A DNA stretch of 64,000 nt from positions 3,224,001-3,288,000 of the forward strand of contig NZ_JAFIBI010000001.1 in assembly GCF_017832975.1 (NCBI RefSeq), read 5' to 3'. Positions 36,520 through 47,497 of the stretch are shown piece after piece (position 1 is the stretch's first letter; the number at the start of each line of letters is the position of its first letter). The notes below the pieces were generated by a model that worked only from the letters and a program-made list of their open reading frames with translations, ran no database searches and had not been told where the DNA came from. This DNA is from Arthrobacter sp. PvP023 (lineage in GTDB: Bacteria > Actinomycetota > Actinomycetes > Actinomycetales > Micrococcaceae). The position numbers and the translations under genes were made by a program.

Positions 36520-37902
36520 CTATTTACGCTTTCGTGTGGGGTGCGGGCGGCCGCCCTTGGTGCGGAACTTGAGCAGCCGCTTGGGCTGCACGCTTGGCGC
36601 CATCTGTTCCCGGGCCAACGACAACACTACGCCGACGGCACACAACGACATCAGCAACGCTGAGCCGCCATAGGAAATGAAGGGCAGCGGTACGCCGATG
36701 ACGGGAACGAGTCCGGTGACCACGGACATGTTCACGGTGGCCTGGCCGAGCAGCCACACCATGATGGTCCCTGCAAGGACGCGGTGGAAGAGGTCCTCCT
36801 GCGCCACCACCACACGGTAGATCGCGGCACCCAGGATGGCAAAGAGGATGAGCACGACGACGGTGCCCACCAGGCCGAGTTCCTCGCCGATGATCGCGAA
36901 GATGAAGTCGTTGTGGGCTTCCGGGATCCAGCTGTACTTTTGCCGGCTTTGCCCCAGCCCGACCCCCAGCCAACCGCCGGAGGCAAGCCCGTAGAGGCCG
37001 TTGGTTGACTGGTAGTTGGCGTCAATGCCTTCGCCGCAGGAGTTTCCGGTCCACCAGGACGTAATCCGGCACATCCGGTTGGAGCTTGTCACAGCCATGA
37101 ACCCGGCCCCGGCCACGGCGACCAGGGCCGCGATGCCGAACATGTAGAGCGGGACGCCGGCAAAGAACAGCGCAGCGGCCATGATCATCATGATGATCAT
37201 TCCAGTGCCGAGGTCATTCCCGGCCAGGACCAGCCCGATGATGCCGGCGGCAGCAGGAAGGACCGGAACCACCACGTGCTGCCAGCGGTGGAGCAGTTTT
37301 GCTTTGACCGCCAGCACGGTCGCCATCCAAAGCGCCAGGGCGAGCTTGGCCGCTTCTGACGGCTGGAAGGTGATGCCGCCGAATTCAATCCAGTTCTGGT
37401 TGCCGTTGGTACTCGTGCCGATCAGGAGCACGAGTACCAGGAGCACGTAGGCTCCGGCGATCCCCGGCCAGGCCAGGCGCTTGAGCCAGACCACGTTGAC
37501 GCGCGAGAGGACGAACATCAGGAAAACCCCGATGGCGGCGAACATGCCCTGCTTGAGTGCTGCCGTGTACGGCGACTCCCCCGCCGCGATCGCCTCGACG
37601 CTGGACGCGGACAGCACCATCATGATGCCGATGGCCGTCAGTGCGAGGGTGGACCCGAGGATCAGGTAGTACGTGGAACCGTTGCGTGACTTTCCGGTTC
37701 CTTCCAGCTTCGCCCAGAAACTCCGGTGCCAGCCGCGAAGCCTGGCCAGCGGCGGCACGTGGCCGGTCCCTGCGGTCCCGCGGGCCCGGTCCTTTGGCGA
37801 CGGCGGTTTGGAACCTGCCGCCTTGCCTGTCCGCGAAGCCGGCGGGTGCGGGGTTGCGCCCCGCTGCCTGGCAGCCGGGGCACGGGTGGGCGTGCTGACC
37901 AT
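36520..37902 (-). CDS. ftsW: SEDS glycosyltransferase FtsW
   Basis: Septal peptidoglycan polymerase of the SEDS family, partner of FtsI. The 460-residue protein has a long basic cytoplasmic N-terminus (about 85 residues) and ten predicted helices. Characteristic segments are SLDLGGG-like FQPSEAAKLALALWMA, GNDLGTGMIIMMIMAAALFF, NGLYGLASGGWLGVGLGQS, PEAHNDFIFAIIGEELGL, and VPLPFISYGGSAL. GAGGAG lies 6 nt before the ATG, which follows the murD stop by 2 bp. Confidence 0.96.
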   Translation of the reverse strand: MVSTPTRAPAARQRGATPHPPASRTGKAAGSKPPSPKDRARGTAGTGHVPPLARLRGWHRSFWAKLEGTGKSRNGSTYYLILGSTLALTAIGIMMVLSASSVEAIAAGESPYTAALKQGMFAAIGVFLMFVLSRVNVVWLKRLAWPGIAGAYVLLVLVLLIGTSTNGNQNWIEFGGITFQPSEAAKLALALWMATVLAVKAKLLHRWQHVVVPVLPAAAGIIGLVLAGNDLGTGMIIMMIMAAALFFAGVPLYMFGIAALVAVAGAGFMAVTSSNRMCRITSWWTGNSCGEGIDANYQSTNGLYGLASGGWLGVGLGQSRQKYSWIPEAHNDFIFAIIGEELGLVGTVVVLILFAILGAAIYRVVVAQEDLFHRVLAGTIMVWLLGQATVNMSVVTGLVPVIGVPLPFISYGGSALLMSLCAVGVVLSLAREQMAPSVQPKRLLKFRTKGGRPHPTRKRK

Positions 37903-37904
37903 TG

Positions 37905-39491
37905 TTACTCCTCGCCGGTCTGAGCCTGCCCTTCCACGAGCCCGCGGACAGCTTCAATGAAGGCGTCGCCACGGTGAGCGTAGGAAGAGAACTGATCCAT
38001 GGAAGCAGCCGCCGGGGCCATGAGCACAGTGTCTCCCGGAGAAGCCAGCTGTGCCGCTGCGGCGACGGCCTGGGCCATCACAGTTTCCCCGTAAATCGGC
38101 GAGGGCACTGTGCCGGCATCGCCCGTCCCGGCTGACTGCACATTTTCAGTGTCGCCCTTCGTGCGCCCGATCACGGGGACATCCGGTGCGTGTCGCTTGA
38201 GGGCGTCCGAGAGCGCCGTGGTGTCCGCTCCGATCAGTACTACGGCCTTCAGCCGCGGCGCCTGTTCCTGGACAAGTTCGTCATAGCTCACGCCTTTGGA
38301 GAGACCGCCGGCGATCCAGATGACGTTGGTGAAGGCGGACAGCGATGCAGCAGCGGCGTGCGGGTTCGTGGCTTTGGAGTCGTTGATCCACAACACATCG
38401 TTGTACCGGGCTACAAGCTGGATGCGGTGTTCTCCGGGAATGTAGTCCTTCAGTCCTTGGCGTACCGCCTTCGGTTCCACACCGTAAGCCCGGACCAGGG
38501 CCGCCGCTGCCAGGGCGTTGGCCACCATGTGGCGCGGGGCCACCGGGCCGAGGTCCGACATCGCGGCAAGCTCGGCAGCGCTGTCCTTGCGCTCGGGTAT
38601 GAAGGCGCGGTCCACCAGGAGGCCCTCGACCACGCCGAGCATGCTGATGGCCGGCGTTAACGTTGTGAAACCGACGGCACGGCAGCCTTCCACGACGTCC
38701 GCGTTCTCCACCATGCGTTCTGTTTCGATCTGCTCGGCGTTGTAGATGCAGGCCTTTTGCGTCTGCTCATAAACCTTCGCCTTGTCGGCCAGGTACGAGG
38801 CGTAGGATCCGTGCCAGTCCACGTGGTCCTCAGCAACGTTGAGGCACACACTTGCGATCGGAGAGACGGAGTGGCTCCAGTGCAGTTGGAAGCTTGACAG
38901 CTCGACGGCAAAGACATCGTATTCAACCGGGTCGCGCAGGGCGTCCAGGATGGGCGTTCCCACGTTTCCGACGGCGATGGCTTTGAGCCCGGCCGCCTGC
39001 AGCATGGATTCGGTGAGGCCCACCGTTGTGGTCTTCCCGTTCGTTCCGGTGATGGTCAGCCAGTCCGCGGTCTTGCGGCCCTTCCGTTCGCGCACGCGCC
39101 AGGCAAGTTCCACATCGCCCCATACCGGGATGTGGGACCGGGCAGCCGCCGCGAGAAGGGCCTGGTCCGGGCGCCATCCCGGTGACGTCACAATGAGGTC
39201 CGGTTTCAGGCCGTCAATTTTCGGCACGGAGTGCACGGCGTCCTCGCCGAGGAGGACATCCACGGCACCCACGATCTTCAGGGTGTCCGCCTGGGCCCGC
39301 GCCGTGGGACTGGTAGCGGCGTCAACCACCACAACACGGGCACCGAGTTCGATCAGGGTGTCTGCCGCGGCGAAGCCGGACACGCCGATTCCGGTCACCA
39401 CCACCCTGAGCCCGGCCCAGTCCGAGTCCCAGCTCACCAGGTTTTCGAGACGGGGAGACGTTGCCAGCGGCGAAGGTATAGGACTGCTCAC
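37905..39491 (-). CDS. murD: UDP-N-acetylmuramoylalanine-D-glutamate ligase MurD
   Basis: Adds D-glutamate to UDP-MurNAc-L-Ala. Motifs are [20 protein letters not shown], the ATP loop [25 protein letters not shown] and [17 protein letters not shown] use the GTG at 39489-39491, which overlaps the mraY stop as GTGA; an ATG five codons upstream also exists. At 528 residues it is longer than the usual 440-480, because of an N-terminal extension of about 25 residues and an insertion near residue 460 ([17 protein letters not shown]). Confidence 0.96.
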   Translation of the reverse strand: MSSPIPSPLATSPRLENLVSWDSDWAGLRVVVTGIGVSGFAAADTLIELGARVVVVDAATSPTARAQADTLKIVGAVDVLLGEDAVHSVPKIDGLKPDLIVTSPGWRPDQALLAAAARSHIPVWGDVELAWRVRERKGRKTADWLTITGTNGKTTTVGLTESMLQAAGLKAIAVGNVGTPILDALRDPVEYDVFAVELSSFQLHWSHSVSPIASVCLNVAEDHVDWHGSYASYLADKAKVYEQTQKACIYNAEQIETERMVENADVVEGCRAVGFTTLTPAISMLGVVEGLLVDRAFIPERKDSAAELAAMSDLGPVAPRHMVANALAAAALVRAYGVEPKAVRQGLKDYIPGEHRIQLVARYNDVLWINDSKATNPHAAAASLSAFTNVIWIAGGLSKGVSYDELVQEQAPRLKAVVLIGADTTALSDALKRHAPDVPVIGRTKGDTENVQSAGTGDAGTVPSPIYGETVMAQAVAAAAQLASPGDTVLMAPAAASMDQFSSYAHRGDAFIEAVRGLVEGQAQTGEE

Positions 39492-40597
39492 AGCAGGACC
39501 ACCCATTCTGCGTAGAAGATGCCCAGACCCGCGGCGACGAAGAGGCCGCCGAGGATCCAGAACCGGACCACCACGGTGACTTCCGCCCAGCCCTTGAGTT
39601 CAAAGTGGTGCTGGAGCGGAGCCATCTTGAAGAACCGCTTGCCCTTCGTGATCTTGAAGTAGCCCACCTGGATGATCACGGAAAGTGTGATGAGGACGAA
39701 AAGTCCGCCGATGAAGGCGAGCAGGAGTTCGGTCCGGGACAGGATGGCGAAGCCGGCGACGGCACCGCCGATGGCCAGCGAGCCGGTGTCGCCCATGAAG
39801 ATTTTCGCCGGGGAGGTGTTCCACCACAGGAAGCCAACCAGGGCCGCACTCAAGATCGCGGCCAGCAGTGCCAGGTCCAGCGGATCCCGGACGGAATAGC
39901 AGCCGCCGCCGGTCTGCCGCGGCGAACCGCAGGCCTGGTTGCTCTGCCAGATGCCCATCAGTGTGTAGGCTCCGAACACCATCACCGAGGCCCCCGCCGC
40001 GAGCCCGTCCAGGCCGTCGGTGAGGTTCACGCCGTTGGTGGCAGCCGTCACGATCAGGTTGGACCACAGGACGAACAGAATGGCGCCGAGGACTGTGCCG
40101 CCGAAAGCAAGGTTCAGCCACGGGATGTCCCGCACCAGGGAGATCTGGGTGGATGCGGGGGTGACGCCGTCGGCATTGGGAAAGTTCAAGGCCAGGACAG
40201 CGAAAATGATGCCTACGGCGCCCTGCAGTACCAGCTTGGCTTTGGCGTTCAGGCCTAGGCTGCGCTGCTTGGAAATCTTGATGAAGTCGTCCAGGAATCC
40301 CACCAGCCCCATTCCCACCATGAGGAACAGGAGCAGGAGTGCGGAGGCCGACGGCCCGGGTGACCTTGGATTCATCATCCACATGATCAGGTGGGTCAGC
40401 GCGTAACTCAGCAGGACCGCGAAGACCACCACGGTGCCGCCCATGGTCGGGGTGCCGCGCTTGGTGTGGTGCGATGTGGGACCGTCGTCCCGGATGAACT
40501 GGCCGTAGCTCTTCCGCACCAGTAGACGGATGAACAGCGGGGTTCCCACCAACGCAAACAGCAGGGCCAGGCCAGCGCCGATCAGCAGTGCAATCAC
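39488..40597 (-). CDS. mraY: Phospho-N-acetylmuramoyl-pentapeptide transferase MraY
   Basis: Makes lipid I by moving phospho-MurNAc-pentapeptide onto undecaprenyl phosphate. The 369-residue protein has about ten membrane helices and the family aspartates: [23 protein letters not shown], and [12 protein letters not shown], then the C-terminal [18 protein letters not shown]. It starts with GTG overlapping the murF stop by 4 nt. An insertion with [20 protein letters not shown] lies in a periplasmic loop, which seems common in actinobacterial MraY. Confidence 0.97.
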   Translation of the reverse strand: MIALLIGAGLALLFALVGTPLFIRLLVRKSYGQFIRDDGPTSHHTKRGTPTMGGTVVVFAVLLSYALTHLIMWMMNPRSPGPSASALLLLFLMVGMGLVGFLDDFIKISKQRSLGLNAKAKLVLQGAVGIIFAVLALNFPNADGVTPASTQISLVRDIPWLNLAFGGTVLGAILFVLWSNLIVTAATNGVNLTDGLDGLAAGASVMVFGAYTLMGIWQSNQACGSPRQTGGGCYSVRDPLDLALLAAILSAALVGFLWWNTSPAKIFMGDTGSLAIGGAVAGFAILSRTELLLAFIGGLFVLITLSVIIQVGYFKITKGKRFFKMAPLQHHFELKGWAEVTVVVRFWILGGLFVAAGLGIFYAEWVVLL

Positions 40598-42069
40598 AGC
40601 GACTCGCTCCCTTCATTGGCGGTTGCTCGGACTTGTGGGGGTAATGCTATCCGATCACCCAGATGCCTCAGCCCCACACTGTTGGAGGACTTGAAGAGGA
40701 CAAGATCGCCTGGTTCCAGCTCACGTTGGAGGAGGTCGTAGGCCTCGTCAACCGACTCGGTGAAGACGCACTCGTCGCCCCAGGAGCCTTCATTGACGGC
40801 GGAGACGTAGAGAGAACGGGCCTCGCGGCCAACCACTACCAGGCGCGAAATGTTGAGCCTCACCACCTGCGTGCCGACTGCCATGTGCTCTCGAATGGAC
40901 TCATCGCCCAGTTCCAGCATGGCGCCCAAAACGGCCCAGGTCCGGCGTCCCCGGCCGAGGTCCGCCAGCGTCCGCAAGGCAGCGCGCATGGATTCGGGAT
41001 TGGCGTTGTAGGCATCGTTGATGATGGTCACGCCGTCCGGCCGCTCGGTGCGTTCCATCCGCCAGCGGCTGGCCGCGGACTGTGTGCTGAGGGAGGCCGC
41101 GATCCGTTCACCCGTGACACCGGCAGCGTAGGCGGCTCCGGCCGCTGCCAGGAGGTTGGTCACGTGGTGTGCGCCAATGAGGCGGCTGCTTACCTGGTGC
41201 CCTTCGGTTTCGCCGGGGAAGAGAAGTTCGAACTCGGGATTTCCGGCCGGGTTCGTTTCGACGTGGACGGCACGCAGGTCGGCACCCGGGACGTCGTCAG
41301 CCGGCTGTGCCGAGAAGCCCAGGACGTTGGCAGTGGTCCTGCTCCTCATCGCGGCAACACGGCCGTCATCGAGGTTGACCACAGCGGTTCCGTTGTCGGG
41401 GAGGGCCTCAAGCAGCTCGCCCTTGGCCACGGCGATGTTGTCCACGCCGCCGAATTCACCGGCATGGGCGGTTCCAACGCCCAGGACCACTCCGATGGAG
41501 GGACGCACCATGTCCGCGAGATAGCGGATGTGGCCGATCCCGGTGGCGCCCATCTCGATCACCAGGTAGCGGGTGTCGAACCCGGCCTGGAAAACAGTGA
41601 GCGGAACACCCACTTCGCCGTTATAGGAGCCCTGGGGTGAAACGGTGCTGCCTTCGGCGGAAAGGATTCCGGCGAGGAGGTCCTTCGTGGTGGTTTTGCC
41701 GGCGGACCCGGTGATGCCGATGACGGTGAATTCCGTACCCTCAGCCTCACGGCGGGCACGGATGCGGCGCACTGATTCGGCGGCCAGTTCGCCCATGGCC
41801 AGGACCGCGTCCTTCACCACGATGGCGGGATACGTCGTGCCGGTGCCGTCGGTGACGTCCCGTTCCACGAGGGCCAGGGCGGCGCCGCGTTCAAAGGCTG
41901 CGCCGATGAAGTCGTGGCCGTCAGCGCTTTCGCCGGGCTTGGCCACATAGAGGGACCCCTCAGTGGCTTCCCGGGAATCGGTGACCACTGCCGAGGGCGT
42001 GATGGTCGGATCGGCGGCAAGGCGGCCGTCTGTAATTTCGGCTATTTCCGCCGCAGTAAATGCAATCAT
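40594..42069 (-). CDS. murF: UDP-N-acetylmuramoyl-tripeptide-D-alanyl-D-alanine ligase MurF
   Basis: Completes the UDP-MurNAc-pentapeptide by adding D-Ala-D-Ala. The 491-residue ligase has the MurE/F N-terminal domain ([18 protein letters not shown]), the ATP loop [17 protein letters not shown], the central [15 protein letters not shown], and C-terminal [15 protein letters not shown] with [13 protein letters not shown]. It begins 6 bp after the murE stop and overlaps mraY by 4 nt. Confidence 0.97.
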   Translation of the reverse strand: MIAFTAAEIAEITDGRLAADPTITPSAVVTDSREATEGSLYVAKPGESADGHDFIGAAFERGAALALVERDVTDGTGTTYPAIVVKDAVLAMGELAAESVRRIRARREAEGTEFTVIGITGSAGKTTTKDLLAGILSAEGSTVSPQGSYNGEVGVPLTVFQAGFDTRYLVIEMGATGIGHIRYLADMVRPSIGVVLGVGTAHAGEFGGVDNIAVAKGELLEALPDNGTAVVNLDDGRVAAMRSRTTANVLGFSAQPADDVPGADLRAVHVETNPAGNPEFELLFPGETEGHQVSSRLIGAHHVTNLLAAAGAAYAAGVTGERIAASLSTQSAASRWRMERTERPDGVTIINDAYNANPESMRAALRTLADLGRGRRTWAVLGAMLELGDESIREHMAVGTQVVRLNISRLVVVGREARSLYVSAVNEGSWGDECVFTESVDEAYDLLQRELEPGDLVLFKSSNSVGLRHLGDRIALPPQVRATANEGSESL

Positions 42070-42075
42070 CTCGGT

Positions 42076-43728
42076 CTAGGACTCTATCCGCTCGTCATTC
42101 AGAACGGTGAATCCGCGTGCTGTCAAGGCCTCGCGGAGCTCCACCCTGTCGTCGAGCGCCAGGTTGACGCCTTTGACTTCCTGCCAGACTTCGTGGCCGC
42201 GCCCGGCTACCAGGATCGTGTCCTGCGGCTGCGCCATGTTGACGGCCTCCCGGATCGCCACGTCGCGTGGGTACGATTCCAGGATCGTGCAGCCAAGGCC
42301 GCCGGATTCCTTCGCCTCGCGCGCGCCCGCCAGGACGTCCGCACGGATGGCGGCGGCGTCCTCGTCGTGGGGGTCGTCGTCGCTGATGATCACGACGTCC
42401 GCAAGCCGCGCCGCGATGGCCCCCATGGCCGGGCGTTTGCCCTGGTCCCGCTGTCCGGTGGCGCCGAAGACCACAATCACCCTCGAACCGGGTTCGGTTG
42501 AGCGCACAGCCTCCAGCGCACGCTGCAGGGCATCCGGGTTGTGGGCGAAGTCGACGACGGCGGCCGGCGCAGTGGAGACGAGCTGCATGCGTCCCGGAAC
42601 GGCAACGGTGAACGGATCAGCCTCGTCCAGGGCAGCCTGCAGCGTGGCCGGCTCGACGCCGCTGGCCAGTACCATAACGGTCGCGAGGGCGGCGTTGGAA
42701 ACATTGAAGCTTCCCGGCAGCCCCGTGTGTACACGCAGTTCGCTGCCGTCCCGGTGCCGCAGCCGGAACTGCGTGCCAAGGCCCCGGGGGGCGGCGGCCG
42801 TGACTGTCCAGTCAGCAGCCGGCGCCGCGGGATCGTTGGCCTGGGCGGTCGCCAGGGTGGTGACCGGAATTTCGGCCGCGGATGCGAGGCGGCGGCCCCA
42901 CTCGTCGTCTACGGTGATCACGGCCGACTTGGCGTGCCGGGGCGTGAAGAGCCGGGCCTTGGTCTGGAAATATTCGTCCATGGTCCCGTGGAGGTCCAGG
43001 TGGTCCTGGGTGAGGTTGGTGAAGCCGGCGACGTCGAACTGCACCCCGTCGACGCGGTGGAACGATACTGCGTGCGAGGAGACCTCCATCGACGCAGCGT
43101 CCAGGCCGCGTTCACGCATCAGTGCCAGCAGCGCGTGAAGGTCGGTGGACTCAGGCGTGGTCAGCAGGCTGGGAATCGGCGCACCGCCCGCGAGGATCTC
43201 GATGGTGCCGATCAGGCCGGTCCGGCGGCCCAGCGCCTGCAGGAGCGCATTAATGAAGTACGTGGTGGTGGTTTTGCCGTTGGTGCCGGTAACACCGAAC
43301 AGCGACGGCGAAGTCCCGCCTTCCGGCCGGCTCTGGTAGATCAGTGCCGCGAGCCCGCCCACGGCGCTGCGGGGCCCGTCAACCACCAGGACCGGTACGG
43401 GAGTGTCCGCTGACAACGCAAGCAGCCTGGCGCCGTCGTCGTCCGTCACTACCGCGACGGCGCCTGCCGCGACGGCCTGCGATACGAAGTCAGCTCCATG
43501 CCTGGCGGCGCCGGGCAAGGCGACATAGAGATCGCCCGGCTGGACGGTCCTCGAGTTCAGGGAAATCCCGGTGACAGGGATGGAGCTGGATGCCCCGGGA
43601 ACGACGACGCCGACAGACTCGCCGATGGTGCCAAGGGGCACCGCGGCAACGGCGGTCGGCCGGAACCCGGAACCGGGAACCGCGCCGCCCGTTGTATCGG
43701 TACTGCCTGGGGCATGGTGCTCTGACAA
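42076..43728 (-). CDS. murE: UDP-MurNAc-tripeptide synthetase MurE, probably L-lysine-adding
   Basis: Adds the third stem-peptide residue. The 550-residue Mur ligase has SLNSRTVQPGDLYVALPGAA, the ATP loop [31 protein letters not shown], and the C-terminal VVFGATGQRDQGKRPAMG. The amino-acid-recognition motif reads DDPH (SDDDPHDED), not the DNPR that marks diaminopimelate enzymes. This fits the L-Lys (A3alpha) wall known for Arthrobacter; the specificity is inference. The start is TTG at 43726-43728, with GGAG 6 nt upstream. Confidence 0.95.
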   Translation of the reverse strand: MSEHHAPGSTDTTGGAVPGSGFRPTAVAAVPLGTIGESVGVVVPGASSSIPVTGISLNSRTVQPGDLYVALPGAARHGADFVSQAVAAGAVAVVTDDDGARLLALSADTPVPVLVVDGPRSAVGGLAALIYQSRPEGGTSPSLFGVTGTNGKTTTTYFINALLQALGRRTGLIGTIEILAGGAPIPSLLTTPESTDLHALLALMRERGLDAASMEVSSHAVSFHRVDGVQFDVAGFTNLTQDHLDLHGTMDEYFQTKARLFTPRHAKSAVITVDDEWGRRLASAAEIPVTTLATAQANDPAAPAADWTVTAAAPRGLGTQFRLRHRDGSELRVHTGLPGSFNVSNAALATVMVLASGVEPATLQAALDEADPFTVAVPGRMQLVSTAPAAVVDFAHNPDALQRALEAVRSTEPGSRVIVVFGATGQRDQGKRPAMGAIAARLADVVIISDDDPHDEDAAAIRADVLAGAREAKESGGLGCTILESYPRDVAIREAVNMAQPQDTILVAGRGHEVWQEVKGVNLALDDRVELREALTARGFTVLNDERIES

Positions 43729-43805
43729 GTGGATCTCCGTTGGTGCTAGTGGATCACACCGGGCGTAGAGGACGTTCCCCTCGTACGTACGATGCTGTGG
43801 ACGTG

Positions 43806-45608
43806 CTACTTGACGTATTGGGGCAGCCTGACCGGCTCGCCCGTCGATGGCGGAACGTTGTAGGTCCGCAGCGCCTGGCTCATCACGGAGCGGAATACCG
43901 GACCATTGGTGATTCCGTAGATACTGCCTTTGGGACGCTGCAGGACAACTTCAACAATAAACCGCGGATCGTCCATCGGCGCCATCCCCACCATCGAGGC
44001 CGTGTAGCCGCAGTATCCGGACTTGCCGTCGTCGCACGGAGATTCGGAGGTTCCCGTCTTGGCGCCGACGCGGTAACCATCGATGGCCGCGTCCTTGATC
44101 TGGCCCTCGGTCACTGCGCTCTCCAGGATGTCCCGCACCTGTTTCGCTGTTTCCTTTGACACGATTTGCCGGCTTTCCTTCGCCGGGACTTTCTCCTCGG
44201 TTCCGTCCGGGCTGATATAGCTGTCGATCAGGCGCGGCTGCAGCATGACTCCATCGTTGGCAATCGACTGATAGGCACGGACGGTCTGCAGCGTGGATTG
44301 CGACACACCCTGGCCGAACAGGACGGTGTACTCCTGCCGGCCGTCCCACTGATCGGCCGGGGTGAGGATGCCGCTCGCTTCGGCGGGAAGGCCGATGTCC
44401 GGGGCTTCGCCGATTCCGAACTTCTGCAGCCAGTCATGCCGCTGTTCCTTCGTGAGGCGCTGCCCGGCCATGACCGTTCCCGTGTTCATGGACCAGCCGA
44501 GGATGCCGGCCAGGGTCCGTTCCTCAGTCCCGTGATCGAACGAGTCAGTGAAGACCTGTCCGTCCACTACGTAGGACGGCGGGATGGTGAAATGGTCCAA
44601 CGGGCTGGACTTGCCTTCTTCAATGACTGACGCGGCGGTGATCATCTTTTCCACGGAGCCCGGCTCGTAAGCGGCTGTCACCGAACGAACGCCGCGGTCC
44701 TTGGCTGCCACCTTTCCGGGGTCGTTGGGATCCGGGGCGTTGGTGTCTGCCATGGCGATGATGTTGCCGGTCTTGATGTCTTGGACAATGATGACGCCCC
44801 ATTCGGCGCTCAGCTTGTCCGACTGGTTCTGGATGGCCTGCTGGGCAAAATACTGCAGGTCCGAGTTGAGGGTAAGCCGGATGTCCTTGCCGTCGACAGC
44901 GGGCGTCAGTTCGTCTACGCCAACCGGGATACGCAGGCCGTCTGCACCGATTTCGAAGAGCCGCTTGCCGGGAGTTCCCTTGAGGATCTCGTCCTGCGTC
45001 TGCTCCAGCCCCGCCTGGCCGGTTGTGCCGTCCTGCAGGAAGCCGACGATGCCGCCGGCCACGGCACCGTTGGGGTAGACGCGCTTGCTGGTTCCAACGG
45101 TGACGATTCCCGGAATCTGCAGCTTGGAAATCCGGTCCTCCATGTCGGGCTTAAGGTCCTTCGCCACGATGTAGTAGGGCTTCTCCCCCGTCAGTGCGTC
45201 CTTGACGTCTGCCGGATCCTGTCCCAGCACGGCTGCCAGCTCCTGGATGCCCTTGTCCCTGGAAACGGTAACGAGCTCTTCCTTGTCGCCGACGGTGTCC
45301 AGTCGTTTGAATGACTCCGTCTTCGTGTTGACGCGCTGATCCACCACCACGTTGTAGCGGATGACGCTGTTGGCGAGGACCGTCCCGTTCGCATCCAGGA
45401 TGCTGCCGCGCTCGGCCGGGAGTTCTATCGGGGTAAGCCGGTTGTTCAGCGCCGCTTCGGCCATTCCGCCGATGTCCAGCCCCTGGACCATGAACAGTTT
45501 TCCGCCCACCACAAGCAGCAGCGCCAGCATCATGCCCAGGCCGAGGCGGAGCCTCCTGGTGGCGTTGGGCACTTTTGCGGTTGTCTTCTTGCCGGTGCTC
45601 TTCGCCAC
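43806..45608 (-). CDS. ftsI: Penicillin-binding protein 2B/3-type septal transpeptidase FtsI
   Basis: Class B PBP that cross-links septal peptidoglycan together with FtsW. The 600-residue chain has one N-terminal helix (LGLGMMLALLLVVGGKLFMV), a PBP dimerisation domain from about 65 to 230, and a transpeptidase domain with the SxxK motif in EPGSVEKMI, SxN as SMNTGTV, and KTG in GAKTGTSES. There are no C-terminal PASTA repeats. GTG start with AAGGA upstream. It lies between the FtsL-like gene and murE. Confidence 0.96.
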   Translation of the reverse strand: MAKSTGKKTTAKVPNATRRLRLGLGMMLALLLVVGGKLFMVQGLDIGGMAEAALNNRLTPIELPAERGSILDANGTVLANSVIRYNVVVDQRVNTKTESFKRLDTVGDKEELVTVSRDKGIQELAAVLGQDPADVKDALTGEKPYYIVAKDLKPDMEDRISKLQIPGIVTVGTSKRVYPNGAVAGGIVGFLQDGTTGQAGLEQTQDEILKGTPGKRLFEIGADGLRIPVGVDELTPAVDGKDIRLTLNSDLQYFAQQAIQNQSDKLSAEWGVIIVQDIKTGNIIAMADTNAPDPNDPGKVAAKDRGVRSVTAAYEPGSVEKMITAASVIEEGKSSPLDHFTIPPSYVVDGQVFTDSFDHGTEERTLAGILGWSMNTGTVMAGQRLTKEQRHDWLQKFGIGEAPDIGLPAEASGILTPADQWDGRQEYTVLFGQGVSQSTLQTVRAYQSIANDGVMLQPRLIDSYISPDGTEEKVPAKESRQIVSKETAKQVRDILESAVTEGQIKDAAIDGYRVGAKTGTSESPCDDGKSGYCGYTASMVGMAPMDDPRFIVEVVLQRPKGSIYGITNGPVFRSVMSQALRTYNVPPSTGEPVRLPQYVK

Positions 45609-45651
45609 GGTGAGTCCTTGCTGGTTGCGTACTGGTGAGCAGTCCTGTCAG

Positions 45652-46314
45652 TTACTGTCCGGGCGTCTTTTGCTGCGGAGCCGGCACTGATCCTCCGTGG
45701 AGATTAACCGCGGGCTTAGGGGCAGCCGCCGCCGGTGCCGAAGCCGCAGGAGCCGAAGCCGCGGGAGCGGCGGCCTCAGCCGGCTTTCGGACAGCCAACG
45801 GTTCCTTGGTCGTGGCGGGCGGCACCACCGTCAGCTGACCGGCGACGGCAGGCGCTGCAATGATGGCTCCCGGCTTGTCACCCTTGACCGCGGGCTTCGG
45901 GGTACCGCTGACGGTCAGTGTGGACAGGTCGATCTGGCCCTTGCCAGTGGAAGCTACCATGCCCAGTTCCGTGGCCTTGGCGGCCAGGTTCTGGGGAGCA
46001 TCGAAGTTCTGGACCTGCTGTGTCAGGTCCTGGTTTTGCTTTGTCAGGGTGGACTGCTCACTCCGGAGCTGCACCAGCTGGTACTGGGCCGTGGAGACGG
46101 AAATGTTGAGTACCAGGACCGCCATGAGCGCCACGGCGAGCAGCGCGAAGCAGAGCACGACGAAAGGGGCCCTGCGCTTGCGGGGCGTGGAGCGGACCAC
46201 GGACAGCGGGGTCCGCAGTTTGCGTTCGGATCCTTCCGAGGGCTTGATCCCCGTGAGGGCACGGGCCGCCGTACCTGACACGACTGGGAAGTTCTTAGCA
46301 GCGGCGGTGCTCAT
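45652..46314 (-). CDS. ftsL: FtsL-like divisome protein with long Ala/Pro-rich tail
   Basis: A 220-residue bitopic protein between rsmH and ftsI, the fixed place of ftsL. Residues 1-50 are basic and cytoplasmic, 51-72 form a membrane helix ([20 protein letters not shown]), and 75-125 a leucine-rich coiled coil ([20 protein letters not shown]) as in FtsL. From about 135 to the end the chain is Ala/Pro/Val/Lys-rich and looks unstructured. E. coli FtsL has only about 120 residues, so the external tail is an actinobacterial addition. The ATG overlaps the rsmH stop by 4 nt. Sequence identity with FtsL is too low for certainty; place and layout carry the call. Confidence 0.8.
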   Translation of the reverse strand: MSTAAAKNFPVVSGTAARALTGIKPSEGSERKLRTPLSVVRSTPRKRRAPFVVLCFALLAVALMAVLVLNISVSTAQYQLVQLRSEQSTLTKQNQDLTQQVQNFDAPQNLAAKATELGMVASTGKGQIDLSTLTVSGTPKPAVKGDKPGAIIAAPAVAGQLTVVPPATTKEPLAVRKPAEAAAPAASAPAASAPAAAAPKPAVNLHGGSVPAPQQKTPGQ

Positions 46315-47309
46315 GCGGCCCTCCTGGCTCTGATTCGTTCTACGGCGCGCAACCGGGCGGATGCTGCGCGTGGGTTTTCGGCGATTTCTTCTGCCGTGGG
46401 CACCTCGGTGCCTTTGGTCAGGGTCTTGAGCTCGGGCTTGTGCTCTTCCAGTTCCACCGGGAAACCCAACGGCGCTGAGGACTTGGAACCGGCCTGGAAG
46501 ACTTTCTTGACGATCTTGTCCTCCAGCGAGTGGTAAGACATGACCACAACGCGGCCCCCCATGGCGAGTGCATCCACGGCAGCGGGAACCGCACGTTCCA
46601 GGACATCAAGTTCTTCGTTGACTTCGATCCGCAGGGCCTGGAAGGTCCGTTTGGCCGGGTGTCCGCCGGTCTTGGCCGCGCCGGCCGGAACGACCGCCCG
46701 GATGGTGTCTACCAGTTCACCGGTGGTGGTGAACGGCTTTGCCTCGCGAGCCGCCACGATGCGGTTGGCGATCCTGCCGGCGAACTTTTCTTCACCCCAC
46801 TTGCGGATGATCCGGACCAGGTCCTCTTCGCTGTAATTGTTAACCACGTCAGCGGCCGTCTGGCCGCGGCTGGTGTCCATGCGCATGTCCAGCGGCGCAT
46901 CAAAGGAGTAGGCAAAACCTCGCTCGCGCTCGTCCAGCTGCAGGGAAGAAACCCCCAGGTCCATGAGGACACCGTGGACTTCGATAACGCCAAGATCCCG
47001 GAGGACATCCGGGATCTCATCGTAAACAGCGTGGACCAGGTCGGTCCTGTCCGCGAAGCGCTTCAAACGCTCCCCGGCGAGGGCCAGCGCCTCTTCGTCG
47101 CGATCGATCCCGATCAGGTGGAGGTCCGGAAACCGCTGGAGCAGGGCTTCGGAGTGGCCGCCCATTCCCAAGGTTGCGTCGATGACCACGGGCGTCTCGC
47201 CACGCTGGCGTGCCGCTTCAATTCCCGGGGCCAACAAATTGATGCACCGGTCCTTGAGGACCGGTACATGGCGTTCGGACGTGGGTTTTGGCTGGTTGGG
47301 ATCGCTCAT
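46311..47309 (-). CDS. rsmH: 16S rRNA (cytosine1402-N4)-methyltransferase RsmH
   Basis: Methylates C1402 of 16S rRNA with S-adenosylmethionine. The 332-residue protein shows [15 protein letters not shown], the SAM-binding [16 protein letters not shown] and [34 protein letters not shown], and the C-terminal [14 protein letters not shown]. The ATG at 47307-47309 was chosen because AAAGGA lies 8 nt upstream and the family's conserved part starts soon after; an upstream in-frame start 26 codons earlier has none. Confidence 0.97.
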   Translation of the reverse strand: MSDPNQPKPTSERHVPVLKDRCINLLAPGIEAARQRGETPVVIDATLGMGGHSEALLQRFPDLHLIGIDRDEEALALAGERLKRFADRTDLVHAVYDEIPDVLRDLGVIEVHGVLMDLGVSSLQLDERERGFAYSFDAPLDMRMDTSRGQTAADVVNNYSEEDLVRIIRKWGEEKFAGRIANRIVAAREAKPFTTTGELVDTIRAVVPAGAAKTGGHPAKRTFQALRIEVNEELDVLERAVPAAVDALAMGGRVVVMSYHSLEDKIVKKVFQAGSKSSAPLGFPVELEEHKPELKTLTKGTEVPTAEEIAENPRAASARLRAVERIRARRAA

Positions 47310-47497
47310 ACCTTCGTCCTTTCGTGCCTGGTTGTGCCTCGGTAGGCAGCGTTGGTCCTCGGTGTGCTTCTTGAGCCAGATCCCCATCCGCGCCTATCCG
47401 GGCGTCCGCCTGGCTCCGGGGAAGTGAGCCAGGAAAACGTTCGGATGGGCGGCTGGAGATCTCGTTCAAGAAGCGTTGCCGTTGTCGCCTCCGGGCC

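Noticed and set aside
42107..43138. Long plus-strand frame opposite murE
   Set aside because: Ser/Arg/Ala-rich shadow frame without start signals; murE on the other strand is unambiguous.
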